Shown piece after piece: positions 25,801 through 35,852 of a stretch of DNA of 64,000 nucleotides. The stretch comes from Actinomycetes bacterium. Its GTDB lineage: Bacteria; Actinomycetota; Acidimicrobiia; Acidimicrobiales; Acidimicrobiaceae. The DNA is taken from positions 62,001 to 126,000 of the forward strand of contig JAKAQR010000003.1 in NCBI GenBank assembly GCA_021819725.1, in the 5' to 3' direction. The notes below the pieces were generated by a model. It was not told the origin of the DNA, ran no database searches, and worked only from the letters and a program-made list of their open reading frames with translations. Position 1 is the first letter of the stretch. The number at the start of each line of letters is the position of its first letter. The position numbers were made by a program, and so were the translations under genes.

Positions 25801-26868
25801 CTATTGCTGTGGTGGTCTACGAGTGGGATGCTCCGTCTTGGTTTGACTGGGCGCAGCAGACATCTCTTTCGTAATCGGGAGAAACTTTCGATAGAAAATA
25901 TAGCCAGGTGGTAAGCCGATGAGGAGGTTCATAATCCGATAGACCGTGGTCACCGCTACCGCGAGCGCAAAGGGGACCCCTAAGGCAATCAAGGTGCCTG
26001 CCATACCTAGCTCGAAAACGCCAGTGCTGATGATGACACCGCCAAAGATGCTGACAATATTAGCGAAAAGATAGGCCATGACTGCGGTGCCAGGGTTCAC
26101 GGTTTTCCCAAAGGCGAGGAATGCCATGTAAAAGGTCAATATTTCAACGACAATATAGAGAATTGACCATCCGAATGGCTGTAGCATCCGACGCTTGTTG
26201 TTGGTCATCGCACGATAACCGACGTAGAACTGATCGACGAAGTTGGTTACCTTATCTTCTTTGAGGGATTTGAAGAATCGCTGTAAGAAATGCATGGTGG
26301 CATGTAGAGCTCTTCGCAACAGGACTTCATGCTGGACCAGGACGACCAGCACCACCGCCAGCGCGGTGATCCCAAGGGCGGAGATCACGGTGACGTCGAG
26401 TAGCGATCGTCCACTCCTGTTGCTCTCGGCGTAGATGAGCAGGAAGCCAACGGGCATCATGAGGAGCACCGCAAGAGCACTGAAGGCATAACGCATCAGC
26501 TGCACGAGTACGCTGACGCCTCTTGGCACTTCGGGTGCGAGTACCTGGGAGAGGTAACCGGCACCCGCGAGACCGGCGGAAGGCAGGAGATAGTTGACAA
26601 AGTTGGTAGCCAAGGCCCCTTCGAAGAGACGCGATGTCTTCAGGTCGTACGCAAAAATCCGTAATATAGAGCGATAGTAGAGACCGTTCAGCCAGTAGCT
26701 CCCCAGTTGGATGATGACGACGGAAACAAGCACATACCAGCGAAGCGTTGTGAGTAAAGGTATAAAGTTGCTGAGCGAGCTACGATTCTCCCAGAGGACG
26801 AGGGCAAGGCCAACGAGGCCGAGAACCCCAAATATTCGACGGATACGTTTTGGAGAGGTATGTTTCAT
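25801..26868 (-). CDS. UPF0104/MprF-like flippase-domain membrane protein
   Basis: The 355-residue protein has about eight membrane helices and the lysylphosphatidylglycerol-synthetase transmembrane pattern: an early LNGLYYRSILR segment, NFVNYLLPSAGLAGAGYLSQ in the centre and a late FGGVIISTGVFELGMAGTLIALGV followed by a polar RIMNLLIGLPPGYIFYR end. Relatives move lipids or lipid-linked sugars across the membrane; many are glycosyltransferase partners. The C-terminal aminoacyl-transferase domain of MprF is absent. No enzyme partner is adjacent. Confidence 0.8.
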   Translation of the reverse strand: MKHTSPKRIRRIFGVLGLVGLALVLWENRSSLSNFIPLLTTLRWYVLVSVVIIQLGSYWLNGLYYRSILRIFAYDLKTSRLFEGALATNFVNYLLPSAGLAGAGYLSQVLAPEVPRGVSVLVQLMRYAFSALAVLLMMPVGFLLIYAESNRSGRSLLDVTVISALGITALAVVLVVLVQHEVLLRRALHATMHFLQRFFKSLKEDKVTNFVDQFYVGYRAMTNNKRRMLQPFGWSILYIVVEILTFYMAFLAFGKTVNPGTAVMAYLFANIVSIFGGVIISTGVFELGMAGTLIALGVPFALAVAVTTVYRIMNLLIGLPPGYIFYRKFLPITKEMSAAPSQTKTEHPTRRPPQQ

Positions 26869-28114
26869 GGCTCGATGGGCAACACGTGTGTTTTGACCGC
26901 GGTGAAGCAGTGGCGCCGCTGGTGAGTGTTGTGGGGTTGCAGTATTGGTCGGAGGGTGGGTCGATGCAGCAATCGCGCATGGCCCGTTACCGAGCGTAGC
27001 TGATGGTTCTGGCCCGATCCTTTGGTGGACAAGGTGGAGATGACATCAGCGATTGCACCGGTACGCGCGAACCCGGTTGGCGGGACGGAGGGTCGATGGT
27101 TGAGGAGCAACGCCCCTGCTGGGTCAATCTTGTCGAACACGGTTGTTCCGTGGAGGTCCATGTCAGCCAAAGGCAACCGAGATTGACTGAAAAGCCGTTC
27201 GCCTGACGTTGCCGCCAGGTGCGTTTGTCTCACTCCTATGGGTATCGGGAGAGGTAGCTTTCTGCGCTGGAGGGGGTCGCAAGCGGACATTTGCGCAGGA
27301 AAACAGCCTTTGTCACAAGAGCCGGATTGTCTACGTTGTCTACGCACGGCCAGGGACGATAGGGCATTGCCATATTGGGGTGGAGCGCGACGGATGTGCG
27401 GTCCGATGGAAGTCTGCTTGGGGTAGACGTGAGAGATAAGAAGCTTACTGTAGAGGTTCATAGCGTCGGTGAACGCGATCGTTGTCGGCGGTAAGCCACT
27501 ATCTCCGCTCGGAGTGCACACGGTCATCGATCCTGTTGGCCCACCTTGTCCAATCCGCACTGGGGGCCGGTCTGCTCTGGCCCAGAACCGTCTGGAGCGC
27601 GAGAGACTCGCTCGATCGACAATACCCACTCCTCTAGTACTAGTCTGTCGATCTGTAGGAAGCCTGTGTCGGGTGGCGGTTGCCAGCGCCGAAAAAGATC
27701 GTGGGAGATTCTCTTGCCCGGCTAGCACGGAAGATGGTCAGACATCGCATCAGCAAATTCGCGATGTTGGGTCAGATCGATACGCCGAGAGGTAGGGTTC
27801 AAAAGACTTCCCTCGCAGTGGTTAACCACGCCAAAGGGCTTGTTGGTCGTTGAATGGATGGACCGACTCGTGAGGTATCCCCTGCCATGACAGGCTGTGA
27901 TGGCGTTCGATGTTGCTGTTTGCGCAGCGCACCCAGGTGCCGTTGAACCACCGTTGCACATCGCGGAATTGGCTGTTGGCTCAACGAGCAATAGAGGGCC
28001 CTATCCATCTTTTGGGACAGAGGAGCCGAGGTTGGGTTGGGAGTTGCTTGGGAAGGGTGACCCCTGTCAGCCACAGGCTGTACTCGCCGGTCAATTGATG
28101 TGACGAAGAGGTGA
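26869..28114. other. 1.2-kb stretch without a supportable gene
   Basis: The longest open frame here (26865-27728, minus) is rich in Arg, Pro, Ser and His with no motif, which is typical of an antisense shadow. Plus-strand frames are short and broken. It may be a degraded gene too far gone to name. Confidence 0.5.
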
Positions 28115-28912
28115 TCAGCCATGATAGAAGGTCGATGTGCACCCGCCGTCGACGGCTACGATTGACCCTGTCATAAAGGATGCGTCATCGGAGGCTAAGA
28201 ATGCGACAACCCTTGCCACCTCGGTGGTGGTGGCCTGTCGCCCTAACGGCTGTAGCGCGGCGCTCGCCTCGCGTCTCCGCAACATCTCGTCCGCTTGGTC
28301 ACTGGGCAAACTGGCGCGTCGTCCACCGAGATCGGTGTCGATATAGCCCGGCAGTACGGCGTTGACCCGAATGCCAAGCGGTCCGTAGTCGACGGCAAGC
28401 TGTCTCGTTAGGTTGACGATGGCACCCTTTGTAGCGCAATAGGCGGGTGCAAGTGGTGCGCCAATGATGCCATAGGTGGAGGCAATGTTGATAATCGAGG
28501 AGTGCGTCTGTCCCAACAGGTGCGGTATTGCGTACTTGCTCGCAAGGAAGGTGCCGCGCAGGTTCACGCCGATGGTCGTATCCCAATCCTCAACACTAAT
28601 CTCATGCAGCAGACCGTGTGCGCCACCGATACCCGCGTTGTTGACGAGAATGTCCAGCCGTCCGTAGTCGTTCATGACCATGCTGACCAACTTGGCGGTC
28701 TGTTCAGGGCGAGAGATGTCGTAATGATACGGGGTCGCCCGATGGCCCTGTGCACCGATCGCAGCGGCAACCCGTTCGGCACCGTCATGGATATCACAGA
28801 TCGCTACTCCAACTCCGAGGGCCGCGAGTGAATGAGCGATCGCCTCGCCAATTCCCCGGCCGCCACCAGTCACTAGTGCCACTCGTCCATTCATAGTTTG
28901 TTGTGTCTCCAT
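28115..28912 (-). CDS. Short-chain dehydrogenase/reductase
   Basis: Classical SDR of 265 residues using NAD(P)H. The cofactor loop TGGGRGIG is at residues 15-22, NNAG at 91-94, and the catalytic residues are S145, Y158 and K162 (YCATK). D40 at the end of beta-2 (AICDIHD) suggests NAD(H) preference. The C-terminal LASDDASFMTGSIVAVDGG is typical of the FabG-like group. The substrate cannot be deduced, and both flanks are gene-poor. Confidence 0.92.
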   Translation of the reverse strand: METQQTMNGRVALVTGGGRGIGEAIAHSLAALGVGVAICDIHDGAERVAAAIGAQGHRATPYHYDISRPEQTAKLVSMVMNDYGRLDILVNNAGIGGAHGLLHEISVEDWDTTIGVNLRGTFLASKYAIPHLLGQTHSSIINIASTYGIIGAPLAPAYCATKGAIVNLTRQLAVDYGPLGIRVNAVLPGYIDTDLGGRRASLPSDQADEMLRRREASAALQPLGRQATTTEVARVVAFLASDDASFMTGSIVAVDGGCTSTFYHG

Positions 28913-30310
28913 TGCACCTCTCCTATCGAATCAGATTTTTCGGTCTTATCATGACCGTAGTTGACCGGTGAGGCCCGGCATGACGCTCCAAATCGTCCAT
29001 CAGGTCGGCACAGCACGACGCTATCGCCTCTGGCAATGATGGCCCGATCACGCCTCTTCATTGACGACAACGAACCACTTGCTGTTCAGAGGTTTTGCCC
29101 GGGGCGCAAAGTCGTTAGGAGCAAAGCTTGAATTACCAGAGCCAGTTCACCAAGGCTCTTGCCGTGCGTGATGCGATAGCACACTGTTTGCCAATTGGGG
29201 GGTGTGCGCTATTCGGATGGGCAAGGGGTTTCGAGGTGCACGAACAGATCAGAAGTTGTGATACAAGCGCGCCAGTGGTTCCTGCCACTTAGATCACTGC
29301 CCTCTGGAGTTTGCATGAAGGTGAACAGATCTCAATTAGGGATTGGCGTAGACCAACAACTCCTGCTGCTTGCTCTGTCATCTCGAGGGCATGGTCATCC
29401 CTAGGGCGCAGTGCTTATTGGAAGGAGTCCCAGCCGGAGACACAGATCTTGCACGCCAGGGCCGTTCATGATGGAGAGGCGAATGGTGCGCACATCTCTG
29501 TCCGACCGAAGCCACCCGAAGGTGGCGAAAGCTATGCTACTGGCGGTCAATAACTCCGGTGGCACCTCTGCGCCGCTTCGCGGGAACGATGGTTGATGCT
29601 GCAATTGCCGTGGTGGTAGATCGTCGCTGGAACACGGCGCTTCTTTGTGTTGAGGGAGCGAGTAACGGCGTAGGTAGCGTTGTCGATCGGATGCAGTGTT
29701 CGGCGGGCACGCTTGATTGCTCGCGGGGTGAGCGCATTCTTGCTGGTGCGCACTGGGTGCGCTGCACGCCGCACGCTCCTTGGGACCAAAGCTCGTGATA
29801 AAAATCCCATCTGAATCCTCCTTTGATGATAGGACAACACTACATCATCGCGCGATTCGAAGGCGGCATGAGTCAGGACCTGTCTCGCGTTGGTGGTGGC
29901 TCGGTGCTTTCTCCAAGCCAGTACGAGGTGCAAACAGGGGTTTTACCGTTCAGGGGCCTCCTTGCGTGGAGTGATGGGGCCGCAGCTCTCGGTTGGGTCC
30001 AGGTGACCGATGCTTTGCCTCGCGGGTCTTGTTGGGTCACTCCACACACAAGAGGCCCTGGCGTGATTTGCATGATCCCAAAGTCCTCTGGGTAGGAAAG
30101 CATTCTTGAGGGCCGGGGAGGCAGCACGCGTTCGATCGTGGCAGACATTGTGGTATTCCTCCACGGCCAATCCCTCGGGGTGGTTGCTGGCTAAGGACAA
30201 CGTCCGCCCTCGTACCGCGTGGCTGGTTCAGATCGCTCGTGCAAATGATCAGCGTTGCGTGACGGCGACGGTCGTCAGCTGGCGATAGTGAAGACAGCTA
30301 TACTAGCTTC
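28913..30310. other. 1.4-kb stretch without a supportable gene
   Basis: Several overlapping short frames occur on both strands without motifs or ribosome sites. CGGTC/GACCG inverted repeats near 28940-28956 lie upstream of the SDR gene and could be a regulator site. Otherwise I see nothing here that I can support. Confidence 0.5.
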
Positions 30311-30889
30311 ATGACAGTCTCGACGGATTCAACACCAGGCAGTCATGATGTGGCAGTGGACGATCGCAGTCGTGAGGAGCTCCTGTTTCGTGAAGCCCGA
30401 CGGCGCTAACGGCGCAGGCGCCTGATCTGCTGGGCGGGCTTCTTCGTCCTCGTGTTGGCGATGGTCGGCTATGGGGTCTATGGACAAGAACAAGCCCTTC
30501 ATCGCAACCCGACAGCAAAGCACCTGGTAGCGACTCCAGTCGCAGATCGGTCCGTTGCAGTTTTGAACTGCAAGGATGTCGCGGTGGTGGAACCGAAGAA
30601 CTTCGTGATCTCCTGTGCCGACGGCAATACCATGCTCACCAAAACCCGATGGATTCGGTGGAATCGAGGTGATGCCATGGGGACGACGGACTTTGCAATC
30701 AATCTCTGCAACCCGAGCTGCTTCGCCTCGAAGATGTCGTTGTTCCCGCAAGGCACGGTAGTGCTGTCGCGTCCGATGAAGACGCAACACGGGGTTTTGT
30801 TTTCGGAGTTGGTGGTCCGCTATCGTGCTGATGGGAAGCTATCGAAGTTCTCGATGAGTTGGAACGGTGACCCAGCTTTCCGGAGGTAA
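30311..30889 (+). pseudogene. Membrane-anchored protein of unknown function with internal TAA
   Basis: From the ATG at 30311 the frame encodes a polar head, then TAA at codon 33 (30407-30409) in the middle of an arginine-rich stretch (EARRR, stop, RRRRL). The same frame continues with a membrane helix (LICWAGFFVLVLAMVGYGV) and an outside domain of about 120 residues with cysteines C-x3-C in NLCNPSC, to a stop at 30889. Codon choice and hydrophobicity are continuous across the stop, so one base change (for example CAA to TAA) would explain it. A restart at the GTG at 30452 would cut into the membrane helix. No family recognised. Confidence 0.6.
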
Positions 30890-30990
30890 AACGCAGGCCG
30901 GAGGAGCCTTGGCTGTCGGCCCTTTGGGTGTCGCCCGCGTGTAAACCTGCGTGGCGTTCCATGATGGAGTACCGATTGGCACCACAGTGA

Positions 30991-31389
30991 CTAGGCAAGT
31001 GAGCTCAGCATCGCGATCAGCTCGTCACGCTCGTAACCCTGTTTGCGGGCAAACGCCAGGAGTTCGGCTGTGCGGGTAAGCACGAGGGAGCGTTCTTGGG
31101 TGCCTGCGACTTTAATGGAACGTCCGCGACCCATCTCAATGAGTCCTTCATCGCGTAGCATTCTCAGCGCTCGCAGAACGGTATTCGGATTGACGCCAAG
31201 TTCGGCCGCTAAGTCTCGTGCCTGTGGAATGCGCTGGCCAGGTTTGGCCTCGCCCTCTGCGATGGCGCGTCGTATCTCTGCGGCAACCTGTTCGTGGAGT
31301 GCAGTTGGCTTTGCCCGTGAGACGGGAGGAAGGCTGAGGGCCGCTCCAGGGACTGCATGTGTCTGGTCAACGTCAGGAGTGGAAGTCAT
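30991..31389 (-). CDS. GntR-family (YtrA-like) transcriptional regulator
   Basis: The 132-residue protein has a winged helix at about 30-95: LHEQVAAEIRRAIAEGEAKPG, QRIPQARDLAAELGVNPNTV and LRALRMLRDEGLIEMGRGR. Only about 35 residues follow, so there is no large effector domain; this short form matches the YtrA subgroup, which often controls ABC transporters, though none is adjacent here. The ATG at 31389 is preferred over 31488 because it fits the domain and lies four bases from a perfect palindrome (31393-31407), the probable autoregulatory operator. Confidence 0.85.
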   Translation of the reverse strand: MTSTPDVDQTHAVPGAALSLPPVSRAKPTALHEQVAAEIRRAIAEGEAKPGQRIPQARDLAAELGVNPNTVLRALRMLRDEGLIEMGRGRSIKVAGTQERSLVLTRTAELLAFARKQGYERDELIAMLSSLA

Positions 31390-31392
31390 AAC

Positions 31393-31407
31393 GCTAACTA
31401 TGTTAGC
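31393..31407 (-). promoter_or_regulatory. Palindromic operator GCTAAC-TAT-GTTAGC
   Basis: A perfect 6-bp inverted repeat with a 3-bp centre ends four bases before the GntR-type start codon. On the minus strand TACAAT (31413-31418) upstream resembles a -10 box. There is no room for a ribosome site, so the message may be leaderless or nearly so. GntR proteins bind this kind of symmetric site. Confidence 0.62.
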
Positions 31408-31587
31408 TTCATTGTAGCAGTCTGGGTGCGGGCTACTCATCGAGCCCGAGCCGAGCGAAGGCCCATAGACGACGCTCTGACGGGTCACGGATTGATCGAG
31501 GGTTCTCGCGCATGGACGTGGTTGCGGGTCTGAACCTTGAGTATCGGCGATGGCGCGCTGGCATCCACGGTGCTATCGCGATAGCGC

Positions 31588-34500
31588 TTGGTAGCATGGA
31601 GACAAGGCCAACTGGCTAGCTGCCGCACCAACGAGGAGGTGTCTCGACTGTTATCGCATACCGCAACCTGTCTGGCCAAGGCCATGGCACTCCAGTGGGG
31701 TTTGACGACGAAAAAACTGAGCTACGAGGTGCTGGACTCGATGGTCCGCGCTGGCATCGTGGATGGCCCGATCACCAAGACCAAATCGGATGCCGCATGG
31801 ATAGAGCTCGATGTGGCTGGCTATCTGCTATCGGATCGCGTGGCGGGCTATGCAAAAATTGCGGGCGAACTCGGCAATGATCTGTACTTTGAGCTGATCG
31901 AGACGGTTCATCACTCGGAGCTCGTTGGGGTGCTGCGGAGTGCCGGTTATCGTGCCTATGCCATGGATCGGTATCTCGACATCGGTCGACTCCGTCTGAA
32001 CGCAATGCGACGGCCCGGATCAGCCAATGAGCACGCGCGATACGCAATGCATGGCCTAGAGGCCGACGAGCTGCGAGAGGCATTCTTTGATCGTTTCGAT
32101 CCTCGCCTCTTTGAGAACCTGGCACCAGAGTGGAGCGAACTCGTCGCCGCTCAGGCGTTGGCAAGCCACCTCTGGGACTTCGATGCCTCCGTGATGGATA
32201 TGGTTCAAGTCCTATTAGATCAAGAGTTTGTCGACCCTCAGCTCCATTTGGCGCTGGCCCAAGTTCTCTTCCTTCGAGGACAGATTGATCAGGTGCAATC
32301 CTACATCGGCGATGAACTGGGATTGTATGCGCCATTCTTTGATGCCTTGGAGCTGATCCGGTCTGGGGAGTACGCGTTGGGGGCCCAGACCTACGCCAGC
32401 GCCATGGCTGGCTACACCAAGGTGACCCGCACCCGCTCTGCGCCCCTATATCCCGTGACGGAATTCTGGTATCCAATGGCGTTGCTAGCCTCCGGCACTG
32501 CTGCCGATCTGGAACGAGCGCTGAAGTACTGTATCGCCAGTTCCCACTCGAAGAACCCTCCTCGGTTCTCTCTCTTTGGTAAGTGGGCACATGCGATCCG
32601 AGTGCGGCTCGGACGAGAGGGACTTGACCCCGACGTCTTTGTCCAGCCGTACGCCCGTGGTCTCGATGCACTGTCCGATCTCTTGTTGATCAACTGGTTA
32701 GCACCTGAACTGGAGTCGGTACGATCCAAAACGGGTGAACATCTCCAGCGTGCGCACGATCGAGCGCAGGCGGTCTTCGCGCCCTGTGGCTTTGTTCGAT
32801 TAGTCGAATTGACTACAACGGCCTTTGTGCATGCCACCGGGGGAGAGGATGCTGCTCCCTTCTTTGTCGGTGCGCCCCAACCCCACTGGCAACTGGTGCT
32901 CGACTCCCTCCGTGCTCTTGGAGAGGAGGCACCCGAGCGTATAAGTCGCTATGTGTGGATGATCAACCAAACAGGCAATGGACATCTCCGTTCCGTCGAA
33001 CCGTGTCTTCAGACCAAGGGAGTCCGTGGATGGGGTAAGCCCAAGACTGTGAGCTTGGCACGTTTGGTATCTGACAGTGAGCTTCCTGGCGAAGATGCCC
33101 GGGTGCTGCGCTCAATCCGCAAACTCTCCGGCGGTGGCGGTGGTCGTTATGAACTGGATCTCGGTGCGGCCATGATGAGCCTGATTGGACACCCTCGGGT
33201 TGTCTTGAATACCGACCCGGATCGGTTTATCGAGGTCGTGGAGGGTCGTCCTGAAATAGTGGTGGCACGTACCGATGATGGACTCGAGGTGAGGGTCGAA
33301 CCGCCGTCGCTTGCCGATCTCGTCGATCAAGCCAACGCGACAAGTTGGGGTCGGGCTCCAGATGCAGAGATCTTACGCGTGATGGTGGAGCCCCCCTCTC
33401 GGCTCGTGGTGATCCGGCTCTCGAAGGCCCAACGGCAGGCGATTCAGCTGATGGGCAAGCGCTTCCAAGTCCCTCGTGAGGCTGTTCGAGATATGGACTC
33501 AACGTTAGCGGCTCTGAGCGCTCACTTCGAGATCCAGTCTGACGAAGTCGTCACGGGGCGATTGGTCGACGCAGTCTCGAAACTCCGCTGTGAACTCAAA
33601 CCGCAGGGAGAGGGGATCACCATGCGCATTGTGGCAGCCCCACTCGGACCGCAGGGTCCACGATTGGTTCCTGGTGTCGGGCGTGCCAAAGTGGTGGCAA
33701 GGATCGACGCAGAGACGGTGGCGACGACTCGTGATCTCGATTGGGAGGCAGAGCTCGCCAACAGAGTCATTGAGGCACTGGGGGTCGCTCACGGCGATAT
33801 CGCGAATGAGATCGACTTCCCCACGGCAGACGAGGCACTAGATGCACTCGAGACGCTCAACGCCTTTCTTGATGAACTAGATCTTGACTGGCCCAAGGGC
33901 AAGGCGATTCAGGTGCTCTCGCCCGGTTTAGGTGCACTACGGGTCTCGGTGTCGAGTCAGAAGGACTGGTTGGCGGTCAGAGGCGGGATAGCGCTCGACG
34001 ACGAGAAGGTGTTCGCGCTCAAAGAGCTGATGACTGCTGCCACCAGTGGTGCGAAGTTTGTGACGCTCAAGGAGGGTCAGTACCTCGCTTTAACCGGATC
34101 GTTGAAGGAGAGGGTCCTTGAACTCGCGGCAATTACCGATAACTCTGGTAAGGAGATCAAAGCCTCCAAGTTGGCGGTCGGGGCCCTTGAGGAGCTTACC
34201 GATGGGGCCACTGCGACGTTTGATACGAGCGCGGCGCAGCTCATCGAGCGGTTGCACCAGGCCCAGAAGTTGGTTCCTCTTGTCCCTTCAACCCTCGAAG
34301 CGGAGCTACGACCCTACCAACGTGAGGGTTTTGCCTGGGCGATTCGTCTGGCTGAGGCAGGGTTTGGTGCGTGTCTCGCCGATGACATGGGATTGGGCAA
34401 GACACTCCAGGCGCTGGCGGTGGCGCTTGCACGGGTGCGAAGCGACGGTGACCCGACGCTGGTAGTCTGTCCGACCTCGGTGGTGGACAACTGGATCAAC

Positions 34501-35688
34501 GAGACGTTGCGTTTTGCCCCCACACTCAACCCGATCAACTTCGCTCGGGCAGATCGATCGAGGGTGGTTGCCGATGCAAGCGGCCACGATGTCCTTGTCG
34601 TCTCCTACAGCGTTGTGATCCAAGACGAGGATCTACTCTCCTCGCGTCACTGGAGGACGCTCATCGTCGATGAGGCCCAGGCGATCAAAAACATCGCTGC
34701 AAAGCGTACGCAAGCGCTGAGTGGTCTCGATGCGGACTTCAAGATGGCGCTATCGGGTACACCGATCGAAAATCACTTGACCGAACTCTATTCGATCGTG
34801 AATTTCCTCAATCCAGGGCTGTTAGGGACCCCCACACAGTTCGGGAGACGATTCGTGACGCCAGTGGAGCGTGATAAGGATCAAAGTGCGCGGCGGCGTC
34901 TTCGAAAAATAGTCGGCCCCTTTGTGCTGCGACGCTTGAAGACCGATGTGCTCACCGACTTGCCACCAAGAACCGAACTCACACTGACGGTGGAGCCACG
35001 AGAAGATGAGGCACACTTCTATGAGGCGATGCGCCTGCGCGCGATCGAGGCCGCCGAGGTGGCTCTTGAACACAATGAGGCCCAAGCTAGCTTCCATATC
35101 CTCGCAGAGCTCACGCGACTCCGTCGGGCCGCCTGCGATATCCGGTTGGCTGAACCCACCTTTGGTGTCGTAGGTTCCAAGGTGGAGGCGCTCTTGGAGC
35201 TCGCGAGTGAAATCCAAGACAACGGACATCAGGCACTTGTGTTTTCACAGTTTGTTGACTTTCTCTCGCTCCTGCGTCAGGCCTTTGATGCGGCGGGACT
35301 TCGTTACCAATACCTCGATGGGTCGACACCGGCAAGTCAACGAGCGCGTGAGGTGGAAAGCTTCCAGTCAGGAGACGCGAACTTCTTCCTCATCAGCATC
35401 AAGGCGGGCGGGGTCGGTCTGAATCTCACAGCGGCTGATTACGTGATTATCGCTGATCCGTGGTGGAACCCTGCGGTCGAGGAGCAGGCGATGGGTAGGG
35501 CGCATCGTATTGGCCAGAGCCGACCAGTGACCTCGTATCGGCTGATTGCGCGGGGGACGATCGAGGAGACCATCACCGAACTGCATGCATCCAAGCTCGC
35601 CTTGGCCGAGGGAGTCCTTGGTGAGGACGAATCGATGGGGTCGCTTCCGTCAGCCCGCGATCTCATCGAGTTGATGTACGAACGGTAA
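31588..35688 (+). CDS. Very large SNF2-family DEAD/DEAH helicase
   Basis: A 1366-residue SWI2/SNF2 ATPase. The motor occupies about 910-1366: LRPYQREGFAW, Walker A DMGLGKT (about 932), LVVCPTSVV, Walker B VDEAQAIKN (about 1027), SGTPIENHL, and in the second lobe YLDGSTPASQRA, AGGVGLNLTAADYVI and MGRAHRIGQ (about 1301). These enzymes translocate on double-stranded DNA or remodel protein-DNA complexes. The first 900 residues contain no domain I can name; they may be the specificity part. The TTG start at 31588 is uncertain; an in-frame ATG at 31684 is an alternative. The gene stands alone between a GntR-type regulator and an MFS gene. Confidence 0.88.
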   Translation: MVAWRQGQLASCRTNEEVSRLLSHTATCLAKAMALQWGLTTKKLSYEVLDSMVRAGIVDGPITKTKSDAAWIELDVAGYLLSDRVAGYAKIAGELGNDLYFELIETVHHSELVGVLRSAGYRAYAMDRYLDIGRLRLNAMRRPGSANEHARYAMHGLEADELREAFFDRFDPRLFENLAPEWSELVAAQALASHLWDFDASVMDMVQVLLDQEFVDPQLHLALAQVLFLRGQIDQVQSYIGDELGLYAPFFDALELIRSGEYALGAQTYASAMAGYTKVTRTRSAPLYPVTEFWYPMALLASGTAADLERALKYCIASSHSKNPPRFSLFGKWAHAIRVRLGREGLDPDVFVQPYARGLDALSDLLLINWLAPELESVRSKTGEHLQRAHDRAQAVFAPCGFVRLVELTTTAFVHATGGEDAAPFFVGAPQPHWQLVLDSLRALGEEAPERISRYVWMINQTGNGHLRSVEPCLQTKGVRGWGKPKTVSLARLVSDSELPGEDARVLRSIRKLSGGGGGRYELDLGAAMMSLIGHPRVVLNTDPDRFIEVVEGRPEIVVARTDDGLEVRVEPPSLADLVDQANATSWGRAPDAEILRVMVEPPSRLVVIRLSKAQRQAIQLMGKRFQVPREAVRDMDSTLAALSAHFEIQSDEVVTGRLVDAVSKLRCELKPQGEGITMRIVAAPLGPQGPRLVPGVGRAKVVARIDAETVATTRDLDWEAELANRVIEALGVAHGDIANEIDFPTADEALDALETLNAFLDELDLDWPKGKAIQVLSPGLGALRVSVSSQKDWLAVRGGIALDDEKVFALKELMTAATSGAKFVTLKEGQYLALTGSLKERVLELAAITDNSGKEIKASKLAVGALEELTDGATATFDTSAAQLIERLHQAQKLVPLVPSTLEAELRPYQREGFAWAIRLAEAGFGACLADDMGLGKTLQALAVALARVRSDGDPTLVVCPTSVVDNWINETLRFAPTLNPINFARADRSRVVADASGHDVLVVSYSVVIQDEDLLSSRHWRTLIVDEAQAIKNIAAKRTQALSGLDADFKMALSGTPIENHLTELYSIVNFLNPGLLGTPTQFGRRFVTPVERDKDQSARRRLRKIVGPFVLRRLKTDVLTDLPPRTELTLTVEPREDEAHFYEAMRLRAIEAAEVALEHNEAQASFHILAELTRLRRAACDIRLAEPTFGVVGSKVEALLELASEIQDNGHQALVFSQFVDFLSLLRQAFDAAGLRYQYLDGSTPASQRAREVESFQSGDANFFLISIKAGGVGLNLTAADYVIIADPWWNPAVEEQAMGRAHRIGQSRPVTSYRLIARGTIEETITELHASKLALAEGVLGEDESMGSLPSARDLIELMYER

Positions 35689-35852
35689 GTCCAGTACTCC
35701 TCGCGTTGGCTTCGGTTGGCCGCGCAGGAGGGATGCTCCATGAGAGGTGTGGTTCGCGTCGTCGACGCGTATCTTGGCTCTCTGGTCCTGCCCATAGTTT
35801 GCCTCTCAGAAACCCCTCTGGATGACGCACGAGACGAGTGAGATGCGGCGAT

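Noticed and set aside
26865..27728. 287-codon open frame on the minus strand
   Set aside because: Composition rich in Arg, Pro, Ser and His with no motif or ribosome site; looks like an antisense shadow in decayed DNA.
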